DNA of 64,000 nt from Pseudomonas sp. S35. GTDB taxonomy: Bacteria; Pseudomonadota; Gammaproteobacteria; Pseudomonadales; Pseudomonadaceae. Numbering within the stretch: the first letter of the stretch is position 1; each line of letters opens with the position of its first letter. The DNA is taken from positions 2,356,001-2,420,000 of the forward strand of contig NZ_CP019431.1 in the NCBI RefSeq assembly GCF_009866765.1, in the 5' to 3' direction. The translations under genes and the position numbers were made by a program. Shown here piece by piece: positions 56,510 through 64,000 of this stretch. A model generated the notes under the pieces. That model searched no databases. It worked only from the letters and a program-made list of their open reading frames with translations, and was not told the DNA's origin.

Positions 56510-58006
56510 TCAGGGCTTGTTTTTCAGGCGCAGTTCACCGGCAAACAGCCCGCGTTCACGGGCCCAGACGATGGCGGCACTGCGGCTGTGCACCCCCAGC
56601 TTGGAGTACACCGTGGCCACATGGTTACGCACGGTGTTGGGCGCCAGTTTCAGGCGCGAGGCGATCTCTTTGTCGGCCAGGCCTTCGCAGATCAGTCCCA
56701 GCACATCACGCTCGCGGGCGGTGAGGTCGGTGAAGCTGATGTTTGGCAGGTTGGGGCTGTTGACGCTCTTGGCGTTGGCCAGTTTTTCGATCAGGGTCTG
56801 GCTGAACCAGGAGGCGTCCTGCATCACTTCCTCGATGGCCGCCACCAACTCCAGCTCCGAGCGCTTGCGTTCGGTGATGTTCATCAGCACCAGCAGGTAG
56901 CAGGGCACGTCCTCGATGCTCACTGTGTCGGCGGACACCACGCAATCGATCACCTCGTTGCCCTTCTTGCGCACCTTGAGGTCCTGGCCGTCGAGGTTGC
57001 CGGCCTTTTCCAGCGTGGTGAACAACTGCGTGCAGGCCTGGGGGCTGTCGATAAAGTCGATGTCTTCGATGGATTTGCCGATCAGTTCTTCACTGATATA
57101 GCCGGTAATGCTCATAAAGGCTTCGTTGACGTCCACCACCTGGCGGTTGGCGGCATTGCACACCAGCGTCGGCACCGGCGTGAGGCGGAACGACTTGGCG
57201 AAGCGCTCTTCGCTTTGGCGCAGGGCCACTTCGGCCTTGCGTCGCGGCTCCAGGTCGGTGAACGAAAACAGCATGCAATCCTCTTCGTTCATGTCCAGCG
57301 GCTGGCCGGCGACGATCACCAGTTTGCTACCCCCATCCGGCAGGCGCAGTTCGGCTTGCATCTGCGGGATGGTCGAACCTTCGCCCAGGCGCTGGATGGC
57401 CAGGTCCTTGCGCTCGGCCTGTTCCAGCACGTCCAGCTCATACACCGACTTGCCGATGACTTGGTCGCGGTTGTAGCCGGTCATCTCCAGGAAGCCTTGG
57501 TTCACCTTGATATAGCGCAGGTCGCTCAAGCGGCAGATCACCGCGGGTGCCGGGTTGGCGTTGAAGGTTTTTTCGAAGCGCTGCTCGGCGCTGGCCCATT
57601 CGGTGGCGTCGCTGAGGATCAGCACCAGTAACTCCGGCTCACCGTGGGAGTCGGTGATGACCAGGCTGCGCAAGCGGTGGACCCAGGTTCTGTCCGGGTC
57701 GGCGGTGGGCGTGACTTCCACCACCACGTCGCTGAATTCGTCCCCCGCCGCGGCGCGGGCCAGGGGGTAGTTATCCAGCTGTAGGGGGTGGTTATTGCGA
57801 TAACGCAGGGCAAAACGCTCGGCGTATGCCTGGGTGTTGGCGCCCAGTGCCTGGACATCATCCACACCGTGCATGGTCAGCGCCGCTTCATTGGCCCACA
57901 GGATGGTCTGGTCGACTTCCGCGAGGATGATCCCGTCGGACAGGCCGGAAATGATCTGCTGCAACTGGCGACGGTTGGTTTCTTTGGCAAGCACATCCTG
58001 GGTCAT
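56510..58006 (-). CDS. PAS-domain LuxR-type regulator
   Basis: A 498-residue cytoplasmic sensor-regulator with three PAS-type domains (about 10-135, 140-265, 270-385) and a C-terminal LuxR HTH (FTDLTARERDVLGLICEGLA, DKEIASRLKLAPNTVRNHVA, TVYSKLGVHSRSAAIVWARE). There is no receiver or kinase domain. Typical PAS signatures are YIKVNQGFLEMTGYNRDQVI and VVDVNEAFMSITGYISEELI. A GGAGAATCC site precedes the ATG. It is divergent from the membrane protein at 58216, with a dyad (58103-58125) between them. Confidence 0.92.
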   Translation of the reverse strand: MTQDVLAKETNRRQLQQIISGLSDGIILAEVDQTILWANEAALTMHGVDDVQALGANTQAYAERFALRYRNNHPLQLDNYPLARAAAGDEFSDVVVEVTPTADPDRTWVHRLRSLVITDSHGEPELLVLILSDATEWASAEQRFEKTFNANPAPAVICRLSDLRYIKVNQGFLEMTGYNRDQVIGKSVYELDVLEQAERKDLAIQRLGEGSTIPQMQAELRLPDGGSKLVIVAGQPLDMNEEDCMLFSFTDLEPRRKAEVALRQSEERFAKSFRLTPVPTLVCNAANRQVVDVNEAFMSITGYISEELIGKSIEDIDFIDSPQACTQLFTTLEKAGNLDGQDLKVRKKGNEVIDCVVSADTVSIEDVPCYLLVLMNITERKRSELELVAAIEEVMQDASWFSQTLIEKLANAKSVNSPNLPNISFTDLTARERDVLGLICEGLADKEIASRLKLAPNTVRNHVATVYSKLGVHSRSAAIVWARERGLFAGELRLKNKP

Positions 58007-58102
58007 GGATTCTCCGCGTTCTTTTGGGGGGAGTGGGGCGCATGGGAGTACGACATCCGGGCTTCAGGATAGTGCAGAGAAATCGTGATGGCTGGGGTGC
58101 GA

Positions 58103-58125
58103 ATGCACCAGTTCGCCTGGTGCAT
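58103..58125. promoter_or_regulatory. Candidate LuxR-type operator
   Basis: ATGCACCAG-TTCGC-CTGGTGCAT, a perfect 9-bp-arm dyad between the PAS-LuxR gene (start 58006) and the membrane protein gene (start 58216). Suitable for a dimeric regulator such as the LuxR protein. Confidence 0.45.
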
Positions 58126-58215
58126 ATGGGCCACGACTGAACGGATGTCGTTTCGCCACACTCACACCCATCAAGGCGCATTGCCTTGCTCCCATCACTT
58201 GTGAAGGACCTTTGT

Positions 58216-59184
58216 ATGACCACTGTCTATGAAACAAACCGTTCGTTGTTTCGCGTGTCCTGGAGTTCGGTATTGGCCGGTAGTGCAATTGCACTGGTGA
58301 CCTACCTGGTCTTGAGTGTGCTCGGCACCGCCATCGGCGCCAGCGCTGTCAACCCGATGGAGGCGGGCAACCCGCTGAGTGGTTTCGGCACGGGCGCCGG
58401 CATCTGGTTGTTTGTGTCGACCTTGGTGGCTATCGGCTTGGGTGCCTTCGTGGCCGGGCGCACCGCCCCAGATCGAGGCGGCCTGCATGGCGTACTAACC
58501 TGGACCCTCACCACCTTGCTCACCACCTGGCTGTTGGCCGGCCTGGCTGCCAGCGTGGTCGGGACCGCCGGCAATGTGGTGGGCAAGGGCCTTTCCGCTG
58601 CCGGCAGTGGTATTGCCGCCGCCGCCCCAGGGATCGGCAACAGCATCAAGCAGCAGTTGAATGAGCAAGGCATCCAACTGGACTGGAACAGCCTGCAAGG
58701 TCAGCTTGATACGCTGCTCAAGCAGAGCGGCAAGGCCGAATTGGACCCTGCGAATGTGGAGCAGAAAACCGACCAGGCGGCAGCGGATGGCAAGCAGTCG
58801 GCGACGGATGCAGCGACCAATCCCGCACAAGCCGGTGACGAGTTGAAGCAGTGGTTCGAGCGCGTTAAAGCGTCGGGCGAGCCGGCATTGAATGCGGCCG
58901 ATAAAGACGCGCTGGTCAACATCGTTGCCGCGCGTACCGGCAAGAGCAAGGCTGAGGCCACTCAGATTGTCGACAACTATGCCCAGGCGTATCAGCAAGC
59001 CATGCAGAAGGTTGATGAGCTGAAGCAACAGGCTGAGCAGAAGGCCCGTGAGGCGGGTGAAGTGGCGGCCAAGCAACTGTCCCGCGCGGCCTGGAGCACC
59101 CTGGCGATGCTGCTGTTGGGCGTGGTGCTGAGTTTCTTTGTGGGGCGTATTGCGTTGACGACGCGTCGGGTGCCGTTGGCGTGA
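58216..59184 (+). CDS. Inner-membrane protein with helical soluble region
   Basis: A 322-residue protein. N-terminal hydrophobic segments lie at about 16-38, 62-85 and 96-118 (LAGSAIALVTYLVLSVLGTA, GIWLFVSTLVAIGLGAFVAG, LTTWLLAGLAASVVGTAGNV). A long hydrophilic Ala/Gln/Lys helical region (130-285) follows, and then a C-terminal TM (about 292-312, LAMLLLGVVLSFFVGRI). ATG 58216 has a GAAGGACC site. A related arrangement occurs in pseudomonad proteins loosely called PhnA-like; no function assigned. Confidence 0.78.
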   Translation: MTTVYETNRSLFRVSWSSVLAGSAIALVTYLVLSVLGTAIGASAVNPMEAGNPLSGFGTGAGIWLFVSTLVAIGLGAFVAGRTAPDRGGLHGVLTWTLTTLLTTWLLAGLAASVVGTAGNVVGKGLSAAGSGIAAAAPGIGNSIKQQLNEQGIQLDWNSLQGQLDTLLKQSGKAELDPANVEQKTDQAAADGKQSATDAATNPAQAGDELKQWFERVKASGEPALNAADKDALVNIVAARTGKSKAEATQIVDNYAQAYQQAMQKVDELKQQAEQKAREAGEVAAKQLSRAAWSTLAMLLLGVVLSFFVGRIALTTRRVPLA

Positions 59185-59232
59185 TCTGAATGTGCGGCAA
59201 GGATGCCGCGTTTGATCTTCAGCAAAACGCCA

Positions 59233-59274
59233 GCCCCCAGCACTCTACCTTTGAAGCGGCAGTGCCTGGGGGGC
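59233..59274. terminator. Imperfect hairpin between convergent genes
   Basis: GCCCCCAGCACT faces AGTGCCTGGGGGGC with one bulged base. A second inverted pair GCTTGCCTGT/ACAGGCAAGC (59292-59301, 59351-59360) brackets 49 bp just downstream. Either could end the membrane-protein transcript; neither has a strong T-run. Confidence 0.45.
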
Positions 59275-59366
59275 ATATTTAAGAAGGTATGGCTTGCCTG
59301 TGATAGACGACTCCCGGCCTATAAATGTGCAGGTCTACGGAGCCACTGCAACAGGCAAGCTTTACG

Positions 59367-60536
59367 TTATGCGGCCAATCGGCCCACCAGAGGCACAATG
59401 ATCAATGTGCTCAACGCCATTGAAATTACATTGCCGATGTAAGGATGAAAGTGTGCGGGCAATCGTCCAGCTATGGCGTATGCCAACGGCGGTGCAATCA
59501 ATGCGCCGAGCAGCGCGCTAGAGCCCACCACTATCCAACTTCCGCCGTAGGTCAACACCGCCGCAGGTACCACCGAAACCAGTGGCACATAGGTTGGATA
59601 CCAGCCGTGCTTGATCCATTGATGTCGCCAGATCACAACACCGATTGCAGATGTCAGTGCTTGCGCGCCGACCAGGTGCAAGATAAGGCCTGAACCATAG
59701 CCAGGGCTCAAAGGGTTGAGCGAATACGCCAGTAACACACCCACCAATAAGCCGAGACTCGCCAGTTCATTACCAAAGAACGGGGCTTCGGAAAAGTCCG
59801 CCAACACCCGACGCAGGCTCCATACCACACCGTAAGTGGGTGGTTTGGTGGGGGGCGGTTTGTTCGGTGTGATGTAATCGGAGCGCACCAGTGCGGGGAT
59901 GCGTCGGCAGACTAAAAACGCAATAACGCTGCCGAATGCCATACCCAGTACATTGCCAATGACCACCGGCAACTCCAGCGGTATACACACATAGTTTACG
60001 ATCAATAGGCACGCTGGGGTCACCAGCACTGCCCCTAACATCGCACCATTGAGCGCAACTTTCCAACCCCCACCGAACATCAATACCATCGCCGCCGGCA
60101 ATGAAACGAATGCTGCGAACGTCGGTTGCCAAGTCTCAGCGGTGACGCTCCAACCCCACAGCAAGTTGCTCAGCAGCAGCCCCAAGAGTGAACTGGTTAT
60201 CAGCCAAGGCCACAGCCCTGTGCCGTAGGAAATGGAAAAGCCTTGCCAGGCTTTGCCACGTTTTCCAGCCCACCAGGCCAGATAGGCACCCGATATAAGT
60301 CCAAGGGAAGCGAGTTCGTGCTTATAGAACGCTACTTCGCTGATATCCCCCACTACCCAGCGCAGCCATGCGGCCGGATGGGGTAGGTTTGCCAACATCT
60401 CGCTATACGCCGGCCAAGAACCCTCATAGGTGATTAAGACCCAAATGACCAGCAGTAAGCTTATCGAGCCTAAAACGAGGGCCGTGATATCCGCTCGTGA
60501 ACGAATAGATGCAGTCTTGGTAAATGACGTCTCCAT
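59367..60536 (-). CDS. Internally duplicated polytopic membrane protein
   Basis: A 389-residue membrane protein of unrecognised family with about 10-12 hydrophobic segments. Its halves are homologous: SEVAFYKHELASLGL (66-80) and SEAPFFGNELASLGL (249-263); YGTGL (104-108) and YGSGL (280-284); LPAAMVLMFGGGW and VPAAVLTYGGSW; VIGNVLGMAF (192-201) and YIGNVISMAL (366-375). The repeat period is about 180 residues, as in permeases that evolved by duplication. It lies 14 bp after the nitrilase-type gene and is probably its transporter partner. Substrate unknown. Confidence 0.72.
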   Translation of the reverse strand: METSFTKTASIRSRADITALVLGSISLLLVIWVLITYEGSWPAYSEMLANLPHPAAWLRWVVGDISEVAFYKHELASLGLISGAYLAWWAGKRGKAWQGFSISYGTGLWPWLITSSLLGLLLSNLLWGWSVTAETWQPTFAAFVSLPAAMVLMFGGGWKVALNGAMLGAVLVTPACLLIVNYVCIPLELPVVIGNVLGMAFGSVIAFLVCRRIPALVRSDYITPNKPPPTKPPTYGVVWSLRRVLADFSEAPFFGNELASLGLLVGVLLAYSLNPLSPGYGSGLILHLVGAQALTSAIGVVIWRHQWIKHGWYPTYVPLVSVVPAAVLTYGGSWIVVGSSALLGALIAPPLAYAIAGRLPAHFHPYIGNVISMALSTLIIVPLVGRLAA

Positions 60537-60550
60537 TATGCGCCCTCCGG

Positions 60551-61438
60551 TTAGCGCGGCAGGGCAGGGTGTCGGGAGTACCCAAGCATCTGATCGTAGA
60601 TGTCATTGCGTCGGTCACGTTGCAGGTCGTTGAGGCTGTTCCATATAGGCGCACTACGCGCACTGGTGATATCGATATCTGCGAACAGGATTTCCTGGCG
60701 ATTGGCCGAAGCGACAGCACCTATGGGCCAGCCATTGGTTCCCGCGATCAACGAGCATCCCAGGTAGCGGGCGTCTCGTTCTTCGCCAATGCGGCTGGCG
60801 GCAGCGATAAATACATTGTTAACGTGGGCGGCCGTCATCGTCAGGTAGGACGCCATGCATTTGCCCGCCTCATCGAACAACGGCGCAGGGGTCCACACCC
60901 AGTTGTTCAGGCTACAAATAATATCCGCGCCTTGCTGGCTGAGAATACGAGGGACTTCAGGGAACCAGATATCCCAGCAAATCAACAGGCCGATGCGCCC
61001 AATCGGCGTTTCAAACACTGGAAAACCGGTATTGCCTGGGGTGAACCAAAGCTTTTCCATGTTCCATAAATGAGCCTTTCGGTATTTGCCGATAAATCCT
61101 TCAGGTCCCATTAGCACTGCGGTATTGAACAGCTGCCTACCCTCGATCTCGCTCAGTCCGGCGACCAGGTACACTTGATGTTCGCGAGCAAAATCTGCCC
61201 ACGCGCTTACACTGGTGCCCTCCGGAACCGCTTCGGCATGATCGAAGGCGTCCTGGCGACTGCTGAAGAAATATCCGCAATTGGAAAGTTCGGGCAACAC
61301 GATCAGGCTGGCGCCGCCGTTTGCGGCCTCCGTCGCAAGTGCAAGGCTTTGACGCAGGTTATTGGCGCGGTTTGCGATGCCTACCTGAGGGTCAAGTTGA
61401 ATGACAGCAACTCGCGCAGGGCTGATGGGTTCCATCAT
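60551..61438 (-). CDS. Nitrilase-superfamily carbon-nitrogen hydrolase
   Basis: A 295-residue amidohydrolase. The Glu-Lys-Cys triad is Glu50 (VLPELSNCGY), Lys121 (YRKAHLWN) and Cys154 (LLICWDIWFPE). The family acts on amides, nitriles or carbamoyl-amines; the substrate is open. Two adjacent ATG codons (61438, 61435) follow GAGGTTACTTCC. It is the middle gene between the broken flavin oxidase and the duplicated membrane protein, an arrangement similar to amide-forming oxidase plus amidase routes such as davB-davA. Base composition is more AT-rich than the housekeeping genes. Confidence 0.9.
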   Translation of the reverse strand: MMEPISPARVAVIQLDPQVGIANRANNLRQSLALATEAANGGASLIVLPELSNCGYFFSSRQDAFDHAEAVPEGTSVSAWADFAREHQVYLVAGLSEIEGRQLFNTAVLMGPEGFIGKYRKAHLWNMEKLWFTPGNTGFPVFETPIGRIGLLICWDIWFPEVPRILSQQGADIICSLNNWVWTPAPLFDEAGKCMASYLTMTAAHVNNVFIAAASRIGEERDARYLGCSLIAGTNGWPIGAVASANRQEILFADIDITSARSAPIWNSLNDLQRDRRNDIYDQMLGYSRHPALPR

Positions 61439-61556
61439 GGAAGTAACCTCTTATTGTTATGCAACCGACGGTGGTTGAGTGTTTATAAGAGGCGATGCGG
61501 TGTTTAATGGGCAGTCGGATGCTTCCCACTGCTTTGTAGTCTGATTCTCTTGTTTG

Positions 61557-62398
61557 TTAATGATCGGTTTGATATTCGGGATAGTCCTGCAAAGTAAAAC
61601 CACCGTTGAAATGGGCGTGGGTTTTGTCGCAGATATTTATGACCGTGTCGATAGCTCCCCTGAAACAAGGCTCAGTCCATCCCGCATCGACCGAAAACAA
61701 CTCGCCGCAAAGATACAGTCCGGATTTGTAAGCGTAGTCTCTGTTGTATTTCATCAGGTTTACCGCGTCATAATAGGTGCCTGCACGGTAGAGCTTTGCA
61801 CAACCCAGGGCATGTTTGTCGTTCATCCAACGCTGAACGATGGCTTGTTCGTGTCCGATGTAGGGAGACAGTTTCTCTATTTCCCTTCTTGTAGACATAT
61901 TCCAGTAGATCGAACGGCTGCGCTGCCAGGGGTTGGGAAGTCTGAAGTGACTAATTCAAATTCGCTAGCGTAGTAGGCCATCAGTGCACGTCCATCTTTT
62001 GGATGCTGTTTTGACGTGTTGAAAAAAGGCATTCTCATGGCGCCCATTTCAAAAGAGGGGCTGCCGGTAGTTTCAGTATTGTTGTTTCCAAGGGCTGTTA
62101 AATGTCTGCCGCCAATATGCTTCGATTTTTCAAACAAGGTGATATTCTTGAGTCCGCACCTGTGCAATTCTCGGGCAGTTGTTAAACCTGTAATCCCGGC
62201 ACCAATAATGCCTATTTTATGACCTGTGTCGGTAGCTTGCGCAACTCCGTTTTCCTGTTCTACGAGGGTTCGATAGTCAAAGCACAAGTCCGGCGGGTTA
62301 GGGAATGTGGCTCTCCATTTATTGTTCGTCGAGCGTTTCCCTCTGTGGTGTTGATTGGCAACGTCGGCAGGATAATTGAAGCCGGTTCCGATGGTCAT
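61557..62398 (-). pseudogene. Flavin amine oxidase / amino-acid 2-monooxygenase remnant
   Basis: Two out-of-frame pieces of one FAD enzyme. The 5' piece (62398-61877) has the dinucleotide motif KIGIIGAGITGLTTARELHR, GGRHL and SFEMGAMRMPFFN, like IaaM/DavB-type oxidases. The 3' piece (about 61898-61557) has the family C-terminus (KSGLYLCGELFSVDAGWTEP, CFRGAIDTVINIC). Roughly 300 or more central residues are missing and the junction shifts frame near 61877-61898. The locus is AT-rich. It lies upstream of the nitrilase-type gene. Confidence 0.75.
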
Positions 62399-62650
62399 CT
62401 TGATAGTGCCTGTCTTTAACTAATGAAGTCCTTTTAGCGTGTACGTGTTTTCCAGTGCCTGAAAATAAGCAGGCGGTGCTTTTGGGTTAAGGAATGTCGT
62501 GGTTTGTTGTAGGTGGTCAGCCATCAACGGCGACTGACGGTTGTCCGGCACTCCTTCAGTCAGTACGCGGTGTCTTCAGTTGTCTCGCACTTGCCAAACC
62601 CGAGCGATTCTGGGAAAACCCCAGCCTTTGCGTATTCAATGAGAACCCCC

Positions 62651-62995
62651 ATGCACGACGACGAACTCCAGATCACCGACATCCGCCTGGGCGACGGCAA
62701 GGCCGTGGTCAAGGGCGCGCTGATCACCACCCAGTACACCGGCACTCTGGAAGATGGGACGGTGTTCGATTCGTCGTGGGAACGGGGCAAACCGTTCCAG
62801 TGTGTGATCGGCACCGGTCGTGTCATCAAGGGGTGGGACCAAGGCTTGATGGGCATGCAGGTGGGCGGTGTGCGCATGTTGTTCGTGCCGGCGCACCTGG
62901 CTTACGGCGAGCGCTCAATGGGCGCGCATATTAAGCCAAACAGCAATCTGCGCTTTGAGATTGAGTTGCTGGAAGTGCTGACGCGGGATGATTGA
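62651..62995 (+). CDS. FKBP-type peptidyl-prolyl isomerase
   Basis: A 114-residue single-domain FKBP: VKGALITTQYTGTLEDGTVF, DSSWERGKPFQCVIGTGRVI, KGWDQGLMGMQVGGVRMLFV, PAHLAYGERSMGAHIKPNSN, and FEIELLEVL. It speeds prolyl cis-trans isomerisation in the cytoplasm; no signal peptide. The start at 62651 (MHDDELQITD) is preferred to ATG 62639. The 250 bp before it (62399-62650) contain nothing I can support. The DUF1851 gene follows 24 bp after. Confidence 0.92.
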   Translation: MHDDELQITDIRLGDGKAVVKGALITTQYTGTLEDGTVFDSSWERGKPFQCVIGTGRVIKGWDQGLMGMQVGGVRMLFVPAHLAYGERSMGAHIKPNSNLRFEIELLEVLTRDD

Positions 62996-63019
62996 ATCGT
63001 TTCGACACAAGGAGGCTGC

Positions 63020-63457
63020 ATGGACATACTTCACGCAATGCGCGACAGCTGGGGTTGGGCGGGCATCGACCCTGTTGAGGTCGTAGGCGCTACGGCGTTC
63101 GGCAATTTGATGGTCAGGGACGAACAGGGCCGCTACTGGCGAGTGTGCCCCGAGGCGCTTTCCTGCGAAGTGATCGCCCAGACCCGCGAGGCCCTGGATG
63201 AAGTTTCCAAAGATCAGGTCTTTCTGCACGACTGGTACCTGCAACCGATGGTGGATCAGGCCGAGGAGATGCTGGGGCCGTTAGCGCAGGGTGAGGTTTA
63301 CCATTTCGTTATTTCGCCGGTTTTGGGCGGCGAATACGCCATCGAGAATGTGCGTCGACTTGATCATGTCGAGCAGCTTCGGTTCTGCGGTGATCTGGCG
63401 CGCGAGATCAAGGATTTGCCTGACGGCGCACAGGTGAAGCTCAGGATTGTGGATTAG
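63020..63457 (+). CDS. DUF1851 domain protein (T6SS-immunity-like)
   Basis: A 145-residue soluble protein of the DUF1851 family (YWRVCPEALSCEVIAQTREA, WGWAGIDPVEVVGATAFGNL, VYHFVISPVLGGEYAIENVR). In Agrobacterium the DUF1851 protein Tdi1 neutralises the T6SS DNase Tde1, and the same domain occurs in other immunity and stand-alone proteins. No toxin gene is beside it, so a resident immunity role is not supported. ACAAGGAGGCTGC gives a strong ribosome site. Confidence 0.8.
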   Translation: MDILHAMRDSWGWAGIDPVEVVGATAFGNLMVRDEQGRYWRVCPEALSCEVIAQTREALDEVSKDQVFLHDWYLQPMVDQAEEMLGPLAQGEVYHFVISPVLGGEYAIENVRRLDHVEQLRFCGDLAREIKDLPDGAQVKLRIVD

Positions 63458-63479
63458 TCGCTTGTAAGGACAGCACCTC

Positions 63480-64000
63480 ATGGATATGGCTTGCATGACT
63501 CAACTTCCTCTGAGCACCTTCCCCGGTATTCGAGTCGTGGCGCTTACCGTGGCTGACGATGTCGAGCTACAGCATTTTTTCGAGCGGGCGCCGGTTTACT
63601 TCATCGCGGTCAACGGCGAGCCTGCCACGCCGACTGAAGCACGCGACGAGTTGCTGGGGCCGTTGCCGGCGGGGTGGACGTGCAGTCGGATGTACTGGTT
63701 TGGCTATCGAGACGCTGAGGATCGCTTGGTCGCCGTGGTCAATATCGCGGCGGATTTGCTCGCGCAGGGGGTATGGCACATCGGCCTGCTGCTGGTCGAT
63801 TCGCGCCGGCATGGCAGCGGCCTTGCGCAGCACCTGCATGCGGACCTTGAGCGCTGGGCGATAGAGAACGGCGCCCAATGGCTGCGGTTGACGGTGGTGG
63901 TGGGCAATACCTGCGCCGAGCGCTTCTGGCCCAAGCTTGGGTATGTACCGGTGCGCACTCGTGATGGGGTTGCGATGGGGCGGCAGGTTAACAGGGTGTC
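63480..64000 (+). CDS. GNAT-family acetyltransferase, cut by window edge
   Basis: The 173 visible codons encode a GNAT N-acetyltransferase: N-terminal MDMACMTQLPLSTFPGIRVV, substrate region (WFGYRDAEDRLVAVVNIAAD), the acetyl-CoA motif A (IGLLLVDSRRHGSGLAQHLH) and the C-terminal VVVGNTCAERFWPKLGYVP. The stop is outside the window. In-frame ATGs at 63480, 63486 and 63495 exist; 63480 fits best with AAGGA nine bases away. It follows the DUF1851 gene by 22 bp. Substrate unknown. Confidence 0.85.
   Translation, partial: MDMACMTQLPLSTFPGIRVVALTVADDVELQHFFERAPVYFIAVNGEPATPTEARDELLGPLPAGWTCSRMYWFGYRDAEDRLVAVVNIAADLLAQGVWHIGLLLVDSRRHGSGLAQHLHADLERWAIENGAQWLRLTVVVGNTCAERFWPKLGYVPVRTRDGVAMGRQVNRV

Noticed and set aside
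1..64000. tRNA or rRNA genes
   Set aside because: No cloverleaf with a GGTTCGA-type T-arm and CCA-like end, and no rRNA sequence was seen on reading both strands; short look-alikes in 41940-42000 did not fold plausibly.

Overview
The window looks like chromosome from a fluorescent-group Pseudomonas. GC content is high, several genes match pseudomonad families (DUF1652, a YcjX-free yceH/trhP/topB/selD-mnmH housekeeping background, two Cache-type chemoreceptors, many LysR regulators), and the intergenic spaces carry the palindromic REP elements typical of that group. This assignment is inferred from the sequence; no database search was run. No rRNA, tRNA, CRISPR array, insertion sequence or transposase gene was recognised.

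Layout. 1-3300: cytosine use on the minus strand (codB, a PucR regulator, codA running off the left edge). 3400-5500: queD, an orphan AlpA-type gene and a patatin lipase. 5600-8230: a tightly overlapping operon of two PepSY proteins, a response regulator and a histidine kinase. 8370-13850: two chemoreceptors around a putative Na+/H+ antiporter. 13850-22470: trhP, an AI-2E-type permease, three small proteins, a shikimate-dehydrogenase-like enzyme, yceH, a DUF1993 protein, sstT and an MFS exporter. 22470-31490: a LysR regulator, a lipoprotein, a TerC protein, the selenium pair selD-mnmH, a YraQ-type permease, a histidine phosphatase, a GST, a PhzF protein and a zinc-type hemB. 31500-35070 is accessory: an RHS protein that stops at the point where its toxin tip should begin, and a LysE exporter gene gutted by an internal deletion.

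35200-43660: two lipoproteins, a thioesterase, an acetoacetate/ketone-body operon (CoA-transferase A and B, thiolase) with a divergent LysR gene, an unrecognised protein, a sirtuin and a CBS protein. 43790-50350: topB, an MHS-family transporter, a GMC oxidoreductase and a divergent LysR gene. 50371-51357 is non-coding and holds four tandem ~221-bp units, each with a large REP-type hairpin. 51390-59180: AlkC-type repair protein, a glutamine-synthetase-like ligase with its cupin regulator, an RcnB-like protein, an MFS transporter, DUF1652, a PAS-LuxR regulator and a membrane protein. 59190-62400 is visibly AT-richer: an internally duplicated membrane protein, a nitrilase-type amidohydrolase and a broken flavin amine oxidase in one orientation, suggesting a decaying acquired amino-acid/amide module. 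The right end carries an FKBP isomerase, a DUF1851 protein and a GNAT acetyltransferase that runs off the edge.

The most unusual structures are the tandem REPIN array, the duplicated membrane protein with its amidase and broken oxidase, the tipless RHS protein, the 58-bp hairpin at 19128-19185, and several perfect dyads in promoter regions.
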